NCBI RefSeq assembly: GCF_964340395.1
Contig: NC_135551.1
Span: forward strand, 10,426,879 to 10,490,878
Direction of reading: 5' to 3'
DNA length: 64,000 bases
From: Glandiceps talaboti
Lineage: Eukaryota > Hemichordata > Enteropneusta > Spengelidae
Part shown: positions 35,402 to 49,300 of the stretch, one piece after another
Numbering within the stretch: position 1 is the stretch's first letter
Layout: each line of letters starts with the position of its first letter
Translations under genes and position numbers: made by a program
Notes under the pieces: model-generated
What the model was told of the DNA's origin: nothing
The model's input: only the letters and a program-made list of their open reading frames with translations
Database searches by the model: none

Positions 35402-36994
35402 GTAAGTTTACGTTAACTGCACAGTTCATTTGTGTTTTGATTGTTGCGGACAAGTTGCAACAAGCGCATATACATGTACGTTACAGCCGTCCAACACGTT
35501 TTAAGAAAGGAAACATAATTTTTTTCTTACAAAATTTATATTAAAATAACATTGCAGTTTGAGCTATTTTGACTTTTAGTTTGACACCAAATCACAGACA
35601 CGTCATTCGACTTTTCATCGAAATAAAGTTCTGACTTCTGTTGACATCTCGTACATGTACAATGTACATGTGTGCTAGTAGTACTGAATTCTGTAACGTT
35701 ATACATGCATTGATGTACATGTACATGTGCATAGTCCTGCTTGCAGACGGAGTAAGTCGTTCCTTCCTTCTCTAGTCCTGTTTGCAGACGGAGAAGGTCG
35801 TCCCTTCAAACGCAGGACTAACAACATGTACATAGTCCTGCTTGCATACGACATGTACGAGTACACATGTACGTCATCCCTTCTTGAGGGTTATGTCATT
35901 GTCAGTACAGCAGTCTAGACCCGTACACCGTCTGCAAGCAGGACAAACATGTGCACTGCTTGCAGAGATCATGGAGTACGATTCTGATTATTTGGAGAGG
36001 CCCAATGACTAAGTTATTTTACAGTCAAGACCCGATTTTACTCCGTCTACAAACACTGCAGGACTAGTGCAACATCAATTTCTCCATCCTGTTTCACATG
36101 TATTGGTAAAATTAAGTCCATTTATTAATTTATTTATGAATATCAATTTTCTTGTAGTCACAAAAATGTAATCATATCTCCATTTAAAAGACAAATATAT
36201 ATTATCCAATATTGTATGTATACAACGTCATACAGTACTTGAAATCTTTGTAATAAAGAGACAGGACATTGTGTACTTCTCTTTGTATTCATTAACTAAT
36301 TTAGTGCATACCTAGAAAAAAAAGTTGTTTGGTTCCAGTTACCCGACCCCACCTAGTTTTTCTCTGCCAACCCTGAACTTTTTTTTACGTGTTTGAGAAA
36401 AATAATCATGAAAATTGTGAAGTCTCGCAAGAAATAGTGGACTTGGAAACTGACATCATCTAATAAAAAGACAATAACAAAATGTTCTTCCTGTCTATAA
36501 TAGCTGTACATATAATGAGAGTAAACCAATAACACAGAAACCATTTGGAAAACACATAACTACCTGACCTAGACACACACACCTGAACAAAAAAATACAA
36601 TAAACTAAAAATAAAAAATCTACCTACCCCATCTATTCTAAAATTAAGTGTATTCGCAACCACACAATTAAAAAAAAATGTCAACTAATTATACAGCTTT
36701 GTTTAAATCAGTTGCAATGAGAAATGATGATTTAATTTTTAAATATTTTGAACAGTCTATGTCTGATCATGATGACTCGGTCGACTCGGAAGCATTCAAT
36801 CAGTTACTTGGCAGTGGAAGAACATCAGCTAGAGGTAAATCTAAGGACTTACCATGGTGGGCACAGGATACTGATGAAGATGAAACACCACGTGGAACAG
36901 GTATGTAATTTTAGATATTGACTGATATTCTTCAGTGGTATACTACTAGTATATATGTACTTGTACAATTCTTATTGTATATTGTAGCATTGTA

Positions 36995-37041
<47 letters not shown>

Positions 37042-37248
37042 AAAACATGACAAATGAAATGTATCAATGTTTATGACATAGTTTAGATAAAGGTGACGGT
37101 CTCACTGGGGATAACAGTGCTCAATGTACTATTTATATGATATCAGTCTAAGAGTTACAAATTGCAACTCATCAGTTTCACACTCTTGCAATCTTCAGAC
37201 TATTGTACATGTATATATACAACTGTATATGTGTGTATACATATAACA

Positions 37249-37303
<55 letters not shown>

Positions 37304-40300
37304 CATAACACAATGCGGCATACTCAAAGAATAAGGGGTGTATATTTTCTTTGACTTTATTGCTGTATTTCCTCAGGTTTCTCAATTCATTATACCACGA
37401 ATAAAATTAAAAATTGCTGGAAAATAAAGTATTTCAGGGTGCTATGGAATAAACTACATCTGTAGTTCATTATGGTTTTGTGTATTTATTTTTAAAACTG
37501 ACATCTGAGTTATTATAATTATAATTTACCAGTTGTTAATATAATATTTCACTTTTCACCTTTCAGGTCATAGTTGGTTGAAACCAAAGAAGAAAGTTGA
37601 AGAGAAGAAAGAAGAGACGCCAACTTTTAAGAAAAAGGTGATTTAAAGTTTTCAGTCAATTAATTAATTAATCAATCAATCAATCAATTTATTAATTAAT
37701 CAATCAATCATACATGTATACAATCATATCAATGTCAGACATCCTTCTATGGTTAGATAATATACAAAATAGGCTAATGAACACCAAATTGATAGCAAGG
37801 CAATATGGTAACACAAACAGCTTAATTGGTGAAATAATGTTGTACTCCCCACCTGTCGTATCTTAAGTTATAACCTATGTAAAGTTTGTACAATGTCCTG
37901 TTTTCATCTATAAATGTTTTTTTTTCTTTGTTTTGTCAAGTTTTACCTCATTACTTACATATCTTTGTTTGACAATGTACAAAAATGTAACTGTTTCTTC
38001 CTTTGTTTATGAAATTAAAAAAAAAAGAAAAAAAAGTTTGTACAATGTACGTGTGTAACTTGAGACTGTAAGTCATTTGATCCACCAAGCGGGTGAAAAT
38101 ATAATATTAATATTTTCCTATGCAGGTGACTGTTAGGGAGGATGTTGGAATGAGTAAAGACAGCTTAGAAGATCAAAACCATGTGACAGGTATGTATATA
38201 GTAGTATGTCTATATATGTCAAGTTGTAATCTATGTGTATAATTATATGCCTCTGAGTGTGGCTTTGCTGTAAGTTGTGTTCAACTACCCATTTCGGAAT
38301 CCTCATTTTACCATTTTTTTGACAAGACTGAATTGCATAATTCATCCGTTGTTGTTCCCAGTAGTTTGGTAGGGAAGGCATTCTGGAAAAATAAATGATT
38401 ACACACATCCACTGCATAATGTACTGTTGTGATTTTGTTCCATACATATGCATGTACTATATTGCACTTGATCAGTCGATCTTTTCTATTCAAAGACCTA
38501 TTCAGTGTAGTATCTTGGATACATGTTAGAATCCTGTAAATCCTCTACTAGGTATGAATTCAGTTTGTCATCAACTTATTCTTTCAGGGGCATCTGGAGT
38601 ACTTCCTCAAGACAAACCACCTGTAGGGTGAGTTGTTTATCTATCATTGATTTTATAATTAAATAATGCAGATATTCTGTCATCACTAAGTGTACCCATG
38701 GTGTCATTATACAAGTAACACTGAAATAAAGCACTTTCTCTATGTACTACACTCATTTATAACATTCATATCAAGTGTAAAAGTATACTGTTTAAATTGG
38801 TTTGCTAGAGCATGTGGTCTTTCTAATGTGGTCAATTAGCAAATGAAACAGTATACTTTTACCGTTGATATGGATGCTCTAAATGATTGTGGTACATACA
38901 GAAAATGCTTAACTTTGGTGTTATGGGTTGTATTAGCAAATGTAACAGTATACTTTTACACTTGATAAGGGTGCTCTAAATGATTGTGGTACATACAGAA
39001 AATGCTTAACTTTGGTGTTATGGGTTGTATTAGCAAATGTAACAGTATACTTTTACACTTGATAAGGGTGCTCTAAATGATTGTGGTACATACAGAAAAT
39101 GCTTAACTTTGGTGTTATGGGTTGTATTAGCAAATGTAACAGTATACTTTTACACTTGATAAGGGTGCTCTAAATGATTGTGGTACATACAGAAAATGCT
39201 TTACTTTGGTGTTATGGGTTGTATTAGCAAATGAAACAGTATACTTTTACACTTGATGTGGATGCTATAAATGATTGTGGTACATATAGAAAATGCTTTA
39301 CTTTGGTGTTATGGGTTGTATTAGCAAATGAAACTATACTTTTACACTTGATATGGATGCTATAAATGATTGTGGTACATAAGAAAACCCTTCACTTTGG
39401 TGTTATGGGTTGTATTAGCAAATGAAACAGTATACTTTTACACTTGATATGGATGCTATAAATGATTGTGGTACATATAGAAAATGCTTTACTTTGGTGT
39501 TATGGATTGTATTAGCAAATGAAACAGTATACTTTTACACTTGATATGGATGCTATAAATGATTGTGGTACATATAGAAAACCCTTCACTTTGGTGTTAT
39601 GGATTGTATTAGCAAATGAAACAGTATACTTTTAAACTTGATATGGATGCTATAAATGATTGTGGTACATATAGAAAATGCTTTACTTTGGTGTTATGGA
39701 TTGTATTAGCAAATGAAACAGTATACTTTTAAACTTGATATGGATGCTATAAATGATTGTGGTACATACAGAAAATGCTTTACTTTGGTGTTATGGGTTG
39801 TATTAGCAAATGTAACAGTATACTTTTACACTTGATAAGGGTGCTCTAAATGATTGTGGTACATACAGAAAATGCTTTACTTTGGTGTTATGGGTTGTAT
39901 TAGCAAATGAAACTGTATATGTTTACACTTGATATGGATGCTATAAATGATTGTGGTACATACAGAAAACGCTTTACTTTGGTGTTATGGGTTGTAGTTT
40001 AGTTTGTAATCTTATTCCGTCACTCAAAATCATAATGTAAGCTGATAACAGTAATGCGTGAACTAAAGACAGACTGAAATAGAAGTAAGTGTGACAAGAG
40101 TATAAGTTTATCAATATATATATAATGTGGTTTAGATATTATATTAAGTAATAAGCAATGTCTTGTGTTTGTATCTCATTATAGGTTGTCCTCTGATATG
40201 TATTCTGAGGATACCATGACATCTACAGGAAGAGGTACAGTTCATTTTATATTTCCTTGAATATACATTTGTATATCACTTTAGGGTATTCGTCTAATCT

Positions 40301-43300
40301 GAAAAGTGTTCCTGCTTTTGAATTTGAATACAGTCAGGTTAAAGTCTTTATTATTACTTGGTAAAGTAAAAACTTTAAGTGAAGAAGTCTGGATAATTTC
40401 ATAAAGTAGATAATTCAGTTGTATGGTTTCTTTTATTATAAAGACTACATTTACAATGAAAATCACATGACTAGCATGAAAGGAATAGACACAACTGTGA
40501 TACGACCACTTGGCGTGGATTGTTTGAATGGGACTTTGAAAAGAGTGTAATTGTTTATATACAGGGATCATATCACTTGAGGTTTTCTTGAATATCACAG
40601 TTGTGTCTGTTCCTTTCACCCTGGTCATGTGAATTTCATTGTATTAACTTGACAAAGTAGTAGTACTATGTTCTTTTGTTGTACATACAAATGTTCCAGA
40701 TAGTGTTATATTATTTCTAGGGAGATTCACTGATTTCTTCTGAAATTGCTCCTCAATTTTCAATATTTTGATTGTAAATTATGTGTTTCTGTGTTGTCTA
40801 TATAGAGCATACAAGAGTTCACCAGTCATCATGAAATGAATAGAGTTTGTTAATTAAATTGCATTTCTTTAGATCATGGACCTAGTCCTGGGGCAGAGAC
40901 ACTTGAAGAAGCTGCTGACAAGGAGAGGTTCTTCAAGGAGTTAGAAGAGAAAGAAGGCACTAAACACATAGACTATGGTAAACTAAATAAAGAAACTGAT
41001 TTGTCTGGAACACTAGGAACTCTACATGGAAGTCGTACACTAGCAGGGTAGGTTGATTTCAATTAGTTGTATTTTACCCTTTCAATTCTCCACAATACAC
41101 TGTCCCAAATGTATGCATTGCTGTCTTTGGGAACTTTACATGATTAATCCCATGAACTATAAAAACTATGATTCCAGTGTCTGCGAGCTCAGTGAACTTG
41201 GCTGTCTGACTTGACCTACTGGTTTGACAGTATAGCCCAGAGACTTAGCTATCTGACTTGACATACTGGCTTAACAGTATAGCCCAGAGAATTGGCTATC
41301 TGACTTGACAGTATTAGCCCAGAGACTTGGCTATCTGACTTGACATACTGGCTTGACAGTATAGCCCAGAGACTTGGCCATCTGACTTGGCATACTGGCT
41401 TGACAGTATAGCCTAGAGACTTGGCTATCTGACTTGACATACTGGCTTGACAGTATAGCCCAGAGACTTGGCTATCTGACTTGACATACTGGCTTAACAG
41501 TATAGCCCAGAGAATTGGCTATCTGACTTGACAGTATTAGCCCAGAGACTTGGCTATCTGACTTGACATACTGGCTTGACAGTATAGCTCAGAGACTTGG
41601 CTATCTGACTTGACATACTGGCTTGACAGTATAGCCCAGAGACTTGGCTATCTGACTTGACATACTGGCTTGACAGTATAGCCTAGAGACTTGGCTATCT
41701 GACTTGACGTACTGGCTTAACAGTATAGCCCAGAGACTTGGCTATCTGACTTGACATACTGGCTTAACAGTATAGCCCAGAGACTTGGCTATCTGACTTG
41801 ACATACTGGCTTGACAGTATAGCCCAGAGACTTGGCTATCTGACTTGACATACTGGCTTAACAGTATAGCCCAGAGACTTGGCTATCTGACTTGACATAC
41901 TGGCTTGACAGTATAGCCCAGAGACTTGGCTATCTGACTTGACATACTGGCTTAACAGTATAGCCCAGAGACTTGGCTATCTGACTTGACATACTGGCTT
42001 GACAGTATAGCCCAGAGACTTGGCTATCTGACTTGACATACTGGCTTGACAGTATAGCCCAAAGACTTGGCTATCTGACTTGACATACTGGCTTGACAGT
42101 ATAGCCCAGAGACCTGGCTATCTGACTTGACATACTGGCTTAACAGTATAGCCCAGGGAATTGGCTATCTGACCTGACATACTGGCTTGACAGTATAGCC
42201 CAGAGACTTGGCTATCTGACTTGACATACTGGCTTGACAGTATAGCCCAGAGACTTGGCTATCTGACTTGACATACTGACTTGACAGTATAGCCCAGAGA
42301 CTTGGCTATCTGACTTGACATACTGGCTTGACAGTATAGCCCATGACTTGGCTATCTGGCCTGACATACTGGCTTGAAAGTATAGCTCAGAGACTTGGCT
42401 ACCTGACTTGACATATTAGCTCAAACGACATTTTCTATCCACGTATCTGTACTACTAAGTGTCTGTTGTCTTTCATGTCTTTTGAAGTGTTTCCTAATTT
42501 TTCTTATTTTACTATGTAGTATTGAAGAGAAAGATGAAGACGTTGATAGTACAAGTCAAAATACAGAAGAAAGACGAGTTGTCGATAGTCATTCACCAAA
42601 GGTAATCTTGTACAAGTGATAGAAATATTTACAATGCACATTACACGTGTCATATGAGATATCTAATTCATGAGAAAATAAAAAAGAAATTCAACAATTT
42701 CCATTTTTTGTGCACTTTATAATCGATACTGCTTAGATATTATATTCCCACACTGTTACGAAATTCACAGTCAGTTGTTAATGTTTTTTACTCATTAGAT
42801 ACTGTAAACCGGAATTTATGCCCCAAATACAGTCAGATTAGTATGTTTTTGTTTTCCAAGATTACTGAAACTATGCAATGTAAAATACATCTACAGTGTG
42901 AGAATACCGATAATATGACAGAACCCCATGAAACATGAGTGCAAGTGTTGTGTACTTGGGATACTTTGCACCTGTACTTTCACAAGCATAGTGAGTGAAA
43001 GTTACGCTCGTTAAAGTGCAGCAGAAAACACTGGACAAGCACTGGTGAAAATTCCCCAGAGTACTCCCTACCCACACTGGATCTCATGCATGGCATGCGC
43101 TCTGTTAGTGCGTTCACTCGATTTAGTGTGTAGCGAACTATTGCATCCTCATTTGCATATCATTTGCATGCAGGTATGTAATAATATTTTGGTATTGCAC
43201 TACAGTGAAAATACCACTAGTATGGACATGCACCAGTGCAAGAAATCTCTGGTACAATGTACATATGTAATAATAACACAATATGTGGTTTATTCATTTA

Positions 43301-46300
43301 TACAGGATGATAAGAAGCCTGGTTCAGGAGGAATGCTAGCTAAAGGTGGGTATAATAATATGTTAAATTACGTGGACATAATTTTGTAACAATATGTATG
43401 TATGTATGTATGTATGTGTTATGTGTATGTGTGTGTATATGTATGTGTGTGTATGTGTGTGTATGTGTATATATACATTTATATATATATATATATATAT
43501 ATTTATATACTTGTTGAACAGGTAGTAGTGTTTGAAGTCGGCCTTACTTCCGATCCCAAAATAAAATACTAATAAGCGACGTTTCAGTGCGTCTAGCACA
43601 CCTTCTTCACGCTATGACAAACACATGATTACTAGCAAATAAACTACGCATGTCCGTACAAAAGGGAAACACACCATGTGATCAAAGGGAAATGTAGAAT
43701 AGATTAATAAATGGTAAATAAAGAACATACTAGTCAGTTTTTTTATAATATAATTATATAATTTGTATGTAATCTTTTAAAGCAGCAGAAAAACATTTGT
43801 TTCACTACTAGACCAAAGATTTACTTTACCACAAGCTGTTTCTCCAAGTATGGACAATTATGGACTCTAACAATAGCTGTTTATGGTGCCCCCCCCCCCC
43901 CCCCCCCAAAAAAAAGGTGATGTTTGGGTTTAATTTGATTTTCTTTGTGTTTACAGTGTCATTATTGGATTCTATGGATTCTAGTCTTGGTACTATAAAA
44001 CTACCTGGTAGTCATGACGACAAGTCTTCTAATAAAGGTAAGTGTTCTACTTCTATCAACTGTAAATAATGTTAGAAAATGGCAATGTTTTACGTTCATG
44101 TCATATGTCTTCAATGTATTCGTCTGTTGATTGGTATGCAGTTATGACTGATATGTAGGTTTATATAAGAGAGCCTTTGATGTCTTTGCAGACATATCAA
44201 AGGGTCACCGAAAGACTGCGTATCATACACATTTTATGGTCCCAAGAAAAATTTAGAGAGATAAGAAACAGGCTTCCCACAGACCACTCATTACAAATAT
44301 AAACAACACCATCCGACCCCAACTGATAAACAGAAACACATACAACATCCTTGGAACAAAGAAGCTATTTAATGCCATCACATAATATGTCAAAATCTGG
44401 GCATGTAAAATGTCACTGCATGCTCAGATTTAACTTATACAAATTGAAACTAGCAAGAATTTGAATATGCTCGTTTTGTTCCCCGTGGTGACGTGTGTTC
44501 ACATACAGTACATGCTTGTAGGCAGGAGTGTGGTATTGTTTATATTTGTAATGAGTGGTCTGTGGGAAGCCTGTTTCTTATCTACCTAAATTGTTTGTGG
44601 GAACATAAAATGTATGGTATCGCTTTCGGCGATCCTTCAATATTTCTGCTGTGATATGCCATATTTTAGTTAACATGCACTTTGCACAAGAGGTCACCTA
44701 CGCAAAATCAGAGAAAATATATGGCGAAAATTTGGTCTTGGATGCCAACTGAAGGAAAGTACATTATACAAGAACCAATCAATAAAATAAATAATTTCAC
44801 TGTAGATGCTAGTTTCCGAGTAAAATTTTGGATTTAGAATCGACATAATTGAAAAGTGTAACCACATACTTTGTACTGTGTGTGTGCATTTATCATTTAC
44901 TCGACTCAGGTGGTGTCATTTATTTCTTTTGATTTACAACTGCCAAAACTCTGGTCAAAATGTATGCAAAAACTGACTTTATTGAAATGCTGACATTCAT
45001 ACCTGTTTGTGTTTACTTTGAGTAGGTCTATTAGATGCTGGTACAGCGACTGAGATGGAAGCACTGCATGGATTATTACAAAAGGCTGTACTATCACCTA
45101 CAATGAAGCTAGATGATACAGGCACAGGTTCAGGTGAAAGACAATAATTTGCTCTCTATGATAGTGTTAGTCTACCTGCTAGACCTCGGATGTTCTTCCG
45201 ATACAATACGACACACGACCGAACACTGCTATCGAGGATGGAACATTCAGGCAAAGCCCTCACTGCAAACTTTGTTCGCTTATGGTATTGAAAGAAGGCC
45301 CGAACATCTAGCAGCAAGACTATATGATAGTATGAAATCTAGGTTAAAACATGTGTACATCTTTCATTCAGTACTTTGCTGTCCACTGTGAAATGATTGT
45401 TGCAGGTTGTAGAGCGGAGTACAAATTCTGTTCAGCAGCTCTCTGTGTGATACAATCCCACAGAGAAACTAATAAGAAACTATGCACATGCTTACACTTT
45501 TAAGATAACAAGATTGAATGAATATAGTTTCTTGCAACATTTTCTACTAAATGAAATGAACTGACTTGCTACCGTGCAGATATCAAATACTGATGTCAAA
45601 CAAATTGGCAACTGCATGTCTCTGTCTTGTTGCAGTACGTTGGTTGAAATAGTTTTATTTAATTCAGAGACTATGTAACAATAAATTGCGATCGTGCTCT
45701 CTTAAAGTGTAGCATGTGGAGTTTCGTATTGATTTCTGTGTGGCTGTATCAAACAGCCGTTGTGCGGTATTTTTGAATCCATTTGTATAAATTTTATAAT
45801 CTTGGTATATACACCTTACAATATCTCCTCCCTTCCAAATGCCTGTAATCTCTTTTAATGACACAGTGAAACCACAGTTCCACCTCAATTATCAGGAAAT
45901 ACACATTTACCAAACGAATAGTCGAAACTTGGAACAATTTGCCTCACTCAGTAGTTACTTCACCATCGATTCACTATTTTGAACAGCACCTAGTTTTTGG
46001 AGAGGGCAAGCCATTAAATATGATTACGAAGCCAAATTACAGAACACATACAAGTCATCTTCTAAGGAACTCTCAACACTTGGGTCTGGACATATAGGCG
46101 TGTAAATACTGCACCCAGTGCATACCTATTAAGTAAATCTAAGTAAACAGTGAATAAAATATAATACATACAGTTTGTTTATGATCACTAGATGGTTTGA
46201 TGAAGGAGGTGAAAGCTGCTTACAGGGCTTCTCTTGAAGCTGCAGAGAGAGAGGATGAGATGGATGGAGATGGTATTATTGCAGGGTCTATCAAAGACAC

Positions 46301-49300
46301 CACTGATCTCAACAGAATGAACCAAAAATCTGACCAAGTCAGTCAGATGGAAAAACTGGGAAGAACTCAAACTATTGTAAGTACCAAAGGGACTGGGTCT
46401 CGTGGGTACGGCACACACGGCTTTGATTTAACACCTGCAGAACACTCTCACGGCTTTGACTTACAACCAGCTAGCAGTGAAAGTAGGGGCTTTGACTTGC
46501 AACCAGCTGTAACAACCCAGGAGAAACACGGCTTTGATCTGAATCCTGTGTCTGAGTACAGGGGATTTGACTTGCAGCCTGCATCTGAGAGCCAAGGATT
46601 TGACTTGCAGCCGGCAGCAGACACCAGAGGATTTCATCTCAGTCCAGCCCATGATGTCCAGAAGTTTGATTTGGATCGAGATGAAGCACCTGTGGAAGTA
46701 AGATTGGCTCTCTTTGCATGAATTAACTGTTCTGTGGTCTTGTGTTCTTATAATCCTGCATGTCTTCATGGTGTGTGTTTGTCTTGTTTTCATCACAGTG
46801 TGTTAATGTTGGTCTTTTTTTCTTTTTTGAAAGTTCACATCTGTTTGTTCAACTCTCTGTATTGGTTTTGTGTCTTCTTTGAAGGTCGACATGGTGTGTC
46901 ATGTTCTCACCCGATTGACATTCCAGTGTACTATCTCACCTTATCCATATAAAACTTATAAGCATTCCATATGTCACTGTTCTCAAATCCAACATATCAG
47001 AAAGACTTTCTCACTTCACCAATATAATATTTCACTCGTATGGTGATCAAGATTTCATCCATCAAGCCAACATGTACCAATTTTGTCACAGAGTCTGTGT
47101 TGTGTCATATGTCACATGTTTCAGTAATTTATGGTAATTTCTGTTGAATTTTCGTCCCTCTGTGTCTGTTATTTTTTAGATCATTTTCTGTAAAAGTCTC
47201 AATTGTTGATTTGTGGATTTTAAAGACTTGAGATAATGTTATCCTGTATTTAATTCTCATCCTTCATTGTCTGGGATTTGTGTGAATTTTGTCATCATGT
47301 CACTTTATCACCATCTGTGAAATTTCTTATAATGACCCTATACAAAACGGTATCGTCTTGGTAATCATTATACATTTAATCTAGTGTTTCGGATCTTCAA
47401 CAGACATTTCCTCTATTATATGCATTGAATTCTAACAATGTTAGTAACATGGTCATCAGCTCTATTATCAGTTGCATCGATTTGTTGCGTTGTGTTGTGT
47501 TGTCTTGTCTTGTCTTGTCTTGTGTTGTCTTGGAAGTTGATAATGTCTGTTACATTACATTAAATGGGCACAAGCTCAAGTTTACACTACAAAAATGTAG
47601 CCTTGATGCCAGACCCTTCGGGCTATTCTGTAGCTGTACTGCACATTGTAGGTTAGTGTTGACTGGCTCTATTTGATACAACATGCAGAAATCAATAAGA
47701 AACTGTATATGGATAGCAAGATTAAATGAATACAGTTTGTCTAAATAAAATGAACTACATGTAACATTCCACCATGTGGACATCAAGGCATTGGCACCAG
47801 TATGTCTACATCTTGTTGCAGTTCATTTATAAATGGTTTATTTTATTCAGACTAAATCATAAATGTAGCAAACAATTGCAATCTTGTTATCTTGCGTAGA
47901 ATGTGCAGTTTCTTAATGGTTTATGCGCGATTGTATCAAATAGCACCAGTGAACAGTAAACTGCAATATGCTGTAATTGTATAACGCATACTGTTTACAT
48001 GTAGCTCTATACATGTACATTTTGTAAATCATTGCATCTCACTGCACTGCATCAAATCGTATTATCTACACATCATTGCTCTTTGGGAAACATACATTAT
48101 TATTTGTTTTCACATTTGATGTTAACAGCTTGCATGTTTTTGTTGTAAAATGTACATTTATTTCATGTCAATTATGTTTCCATGGTTACGTAATGTATCT
48201 TTTTGTTTTTGTTTTTTGTTTTTGTTTTTGTTTACTAATTGTGGACTGTTAATAATTGGGGTGTGTTTTGCTTATTATTGATATATCCTATGATTTAAAT
48301 AATTTCTAAAACTGATAGTGATACAGAAATGGATTGAGTTTGCTAAATGTGTACCACTGTGTACCACAGTTATTATTCTTGTCCATTGCAAATGGTCAGT
48401 TTGTTCATCAAGATTAAAGTTATGATTGTATGTCTTCACCCGATCTGATTAAAATCTGATGTAGGGAACTTTGCCTGATTTCTTTATTTAGCACATACTT
48501 TAATTGTCATTTGTTCTTTTTTGTTCTGTGATCGTTTGGTACCTACATGTACATCTGACACAAAACTCGTAGGTGTTCTCGGACAAAACGAAAGTGCTGA
48601 GTGAATTTACTCGACAAATGAGAACATGTACATGTAATGCATCAAAACGTATGGGTACATTACTTCAGAACTCTCAAAACAAGGTAGAGCACAGAGTGCA
48701 GACAACGATGGTATCATCATTGTTTGGTGATTCTGTTTTTCTAATTTTGAATGTCGAGTGTTATATATTGTGAGATTCATTTTGGTTGGCTACACTTACA
48801 TGTACATTGTAAGTACGAGATTCCGTACAAGAACACCTATGGTACATACAGTGATACACATTGTAGTGTGCCAGATGTATGTATCTGGTGCTCTCAGAAC
48901 GAAAAAGAGAACAAGCGGGCATGTATTTTTTCATACAAATTTTTCTCTCAAAACATTAACTTTACGTTATGTACTGGTGTGATGAAACTATGTCATCTAA
49001 AATCTATGTTATAATATATTAATAAAAGTTAATATAATTATAAATTTTTAAAAAGTAAATACTATTTTCACCTTTCTAATTTTATATTGTCTCATTTCCA
49101 TTTCAGGACAAACCCAAGAAACAACCGAGAACGATAAGAGTGACTCAACCCCGAACTAGATCTTCTAAAATACCAACAAAGACAGGTAAATTTGACTTAA
49201 TGAAATTGTACTCAGACTGCAGAATGATTCAGTATGTTATTCTAAAGTAAGAAAACATAATCTTTACTTGAACGTGGTTTTGTTTCGGGCCCTCACAATG

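Noticed and set aside
36678-36755. ATG-initiated extension of CEP162 exon 2 as an alternative first exon
   Set aside because: Exon 1 at 35333 carries the conserved FDEKFEQFMKE and splices in phase; the extension lies upstream of a usable acceptor and has no promoter-like sequence.
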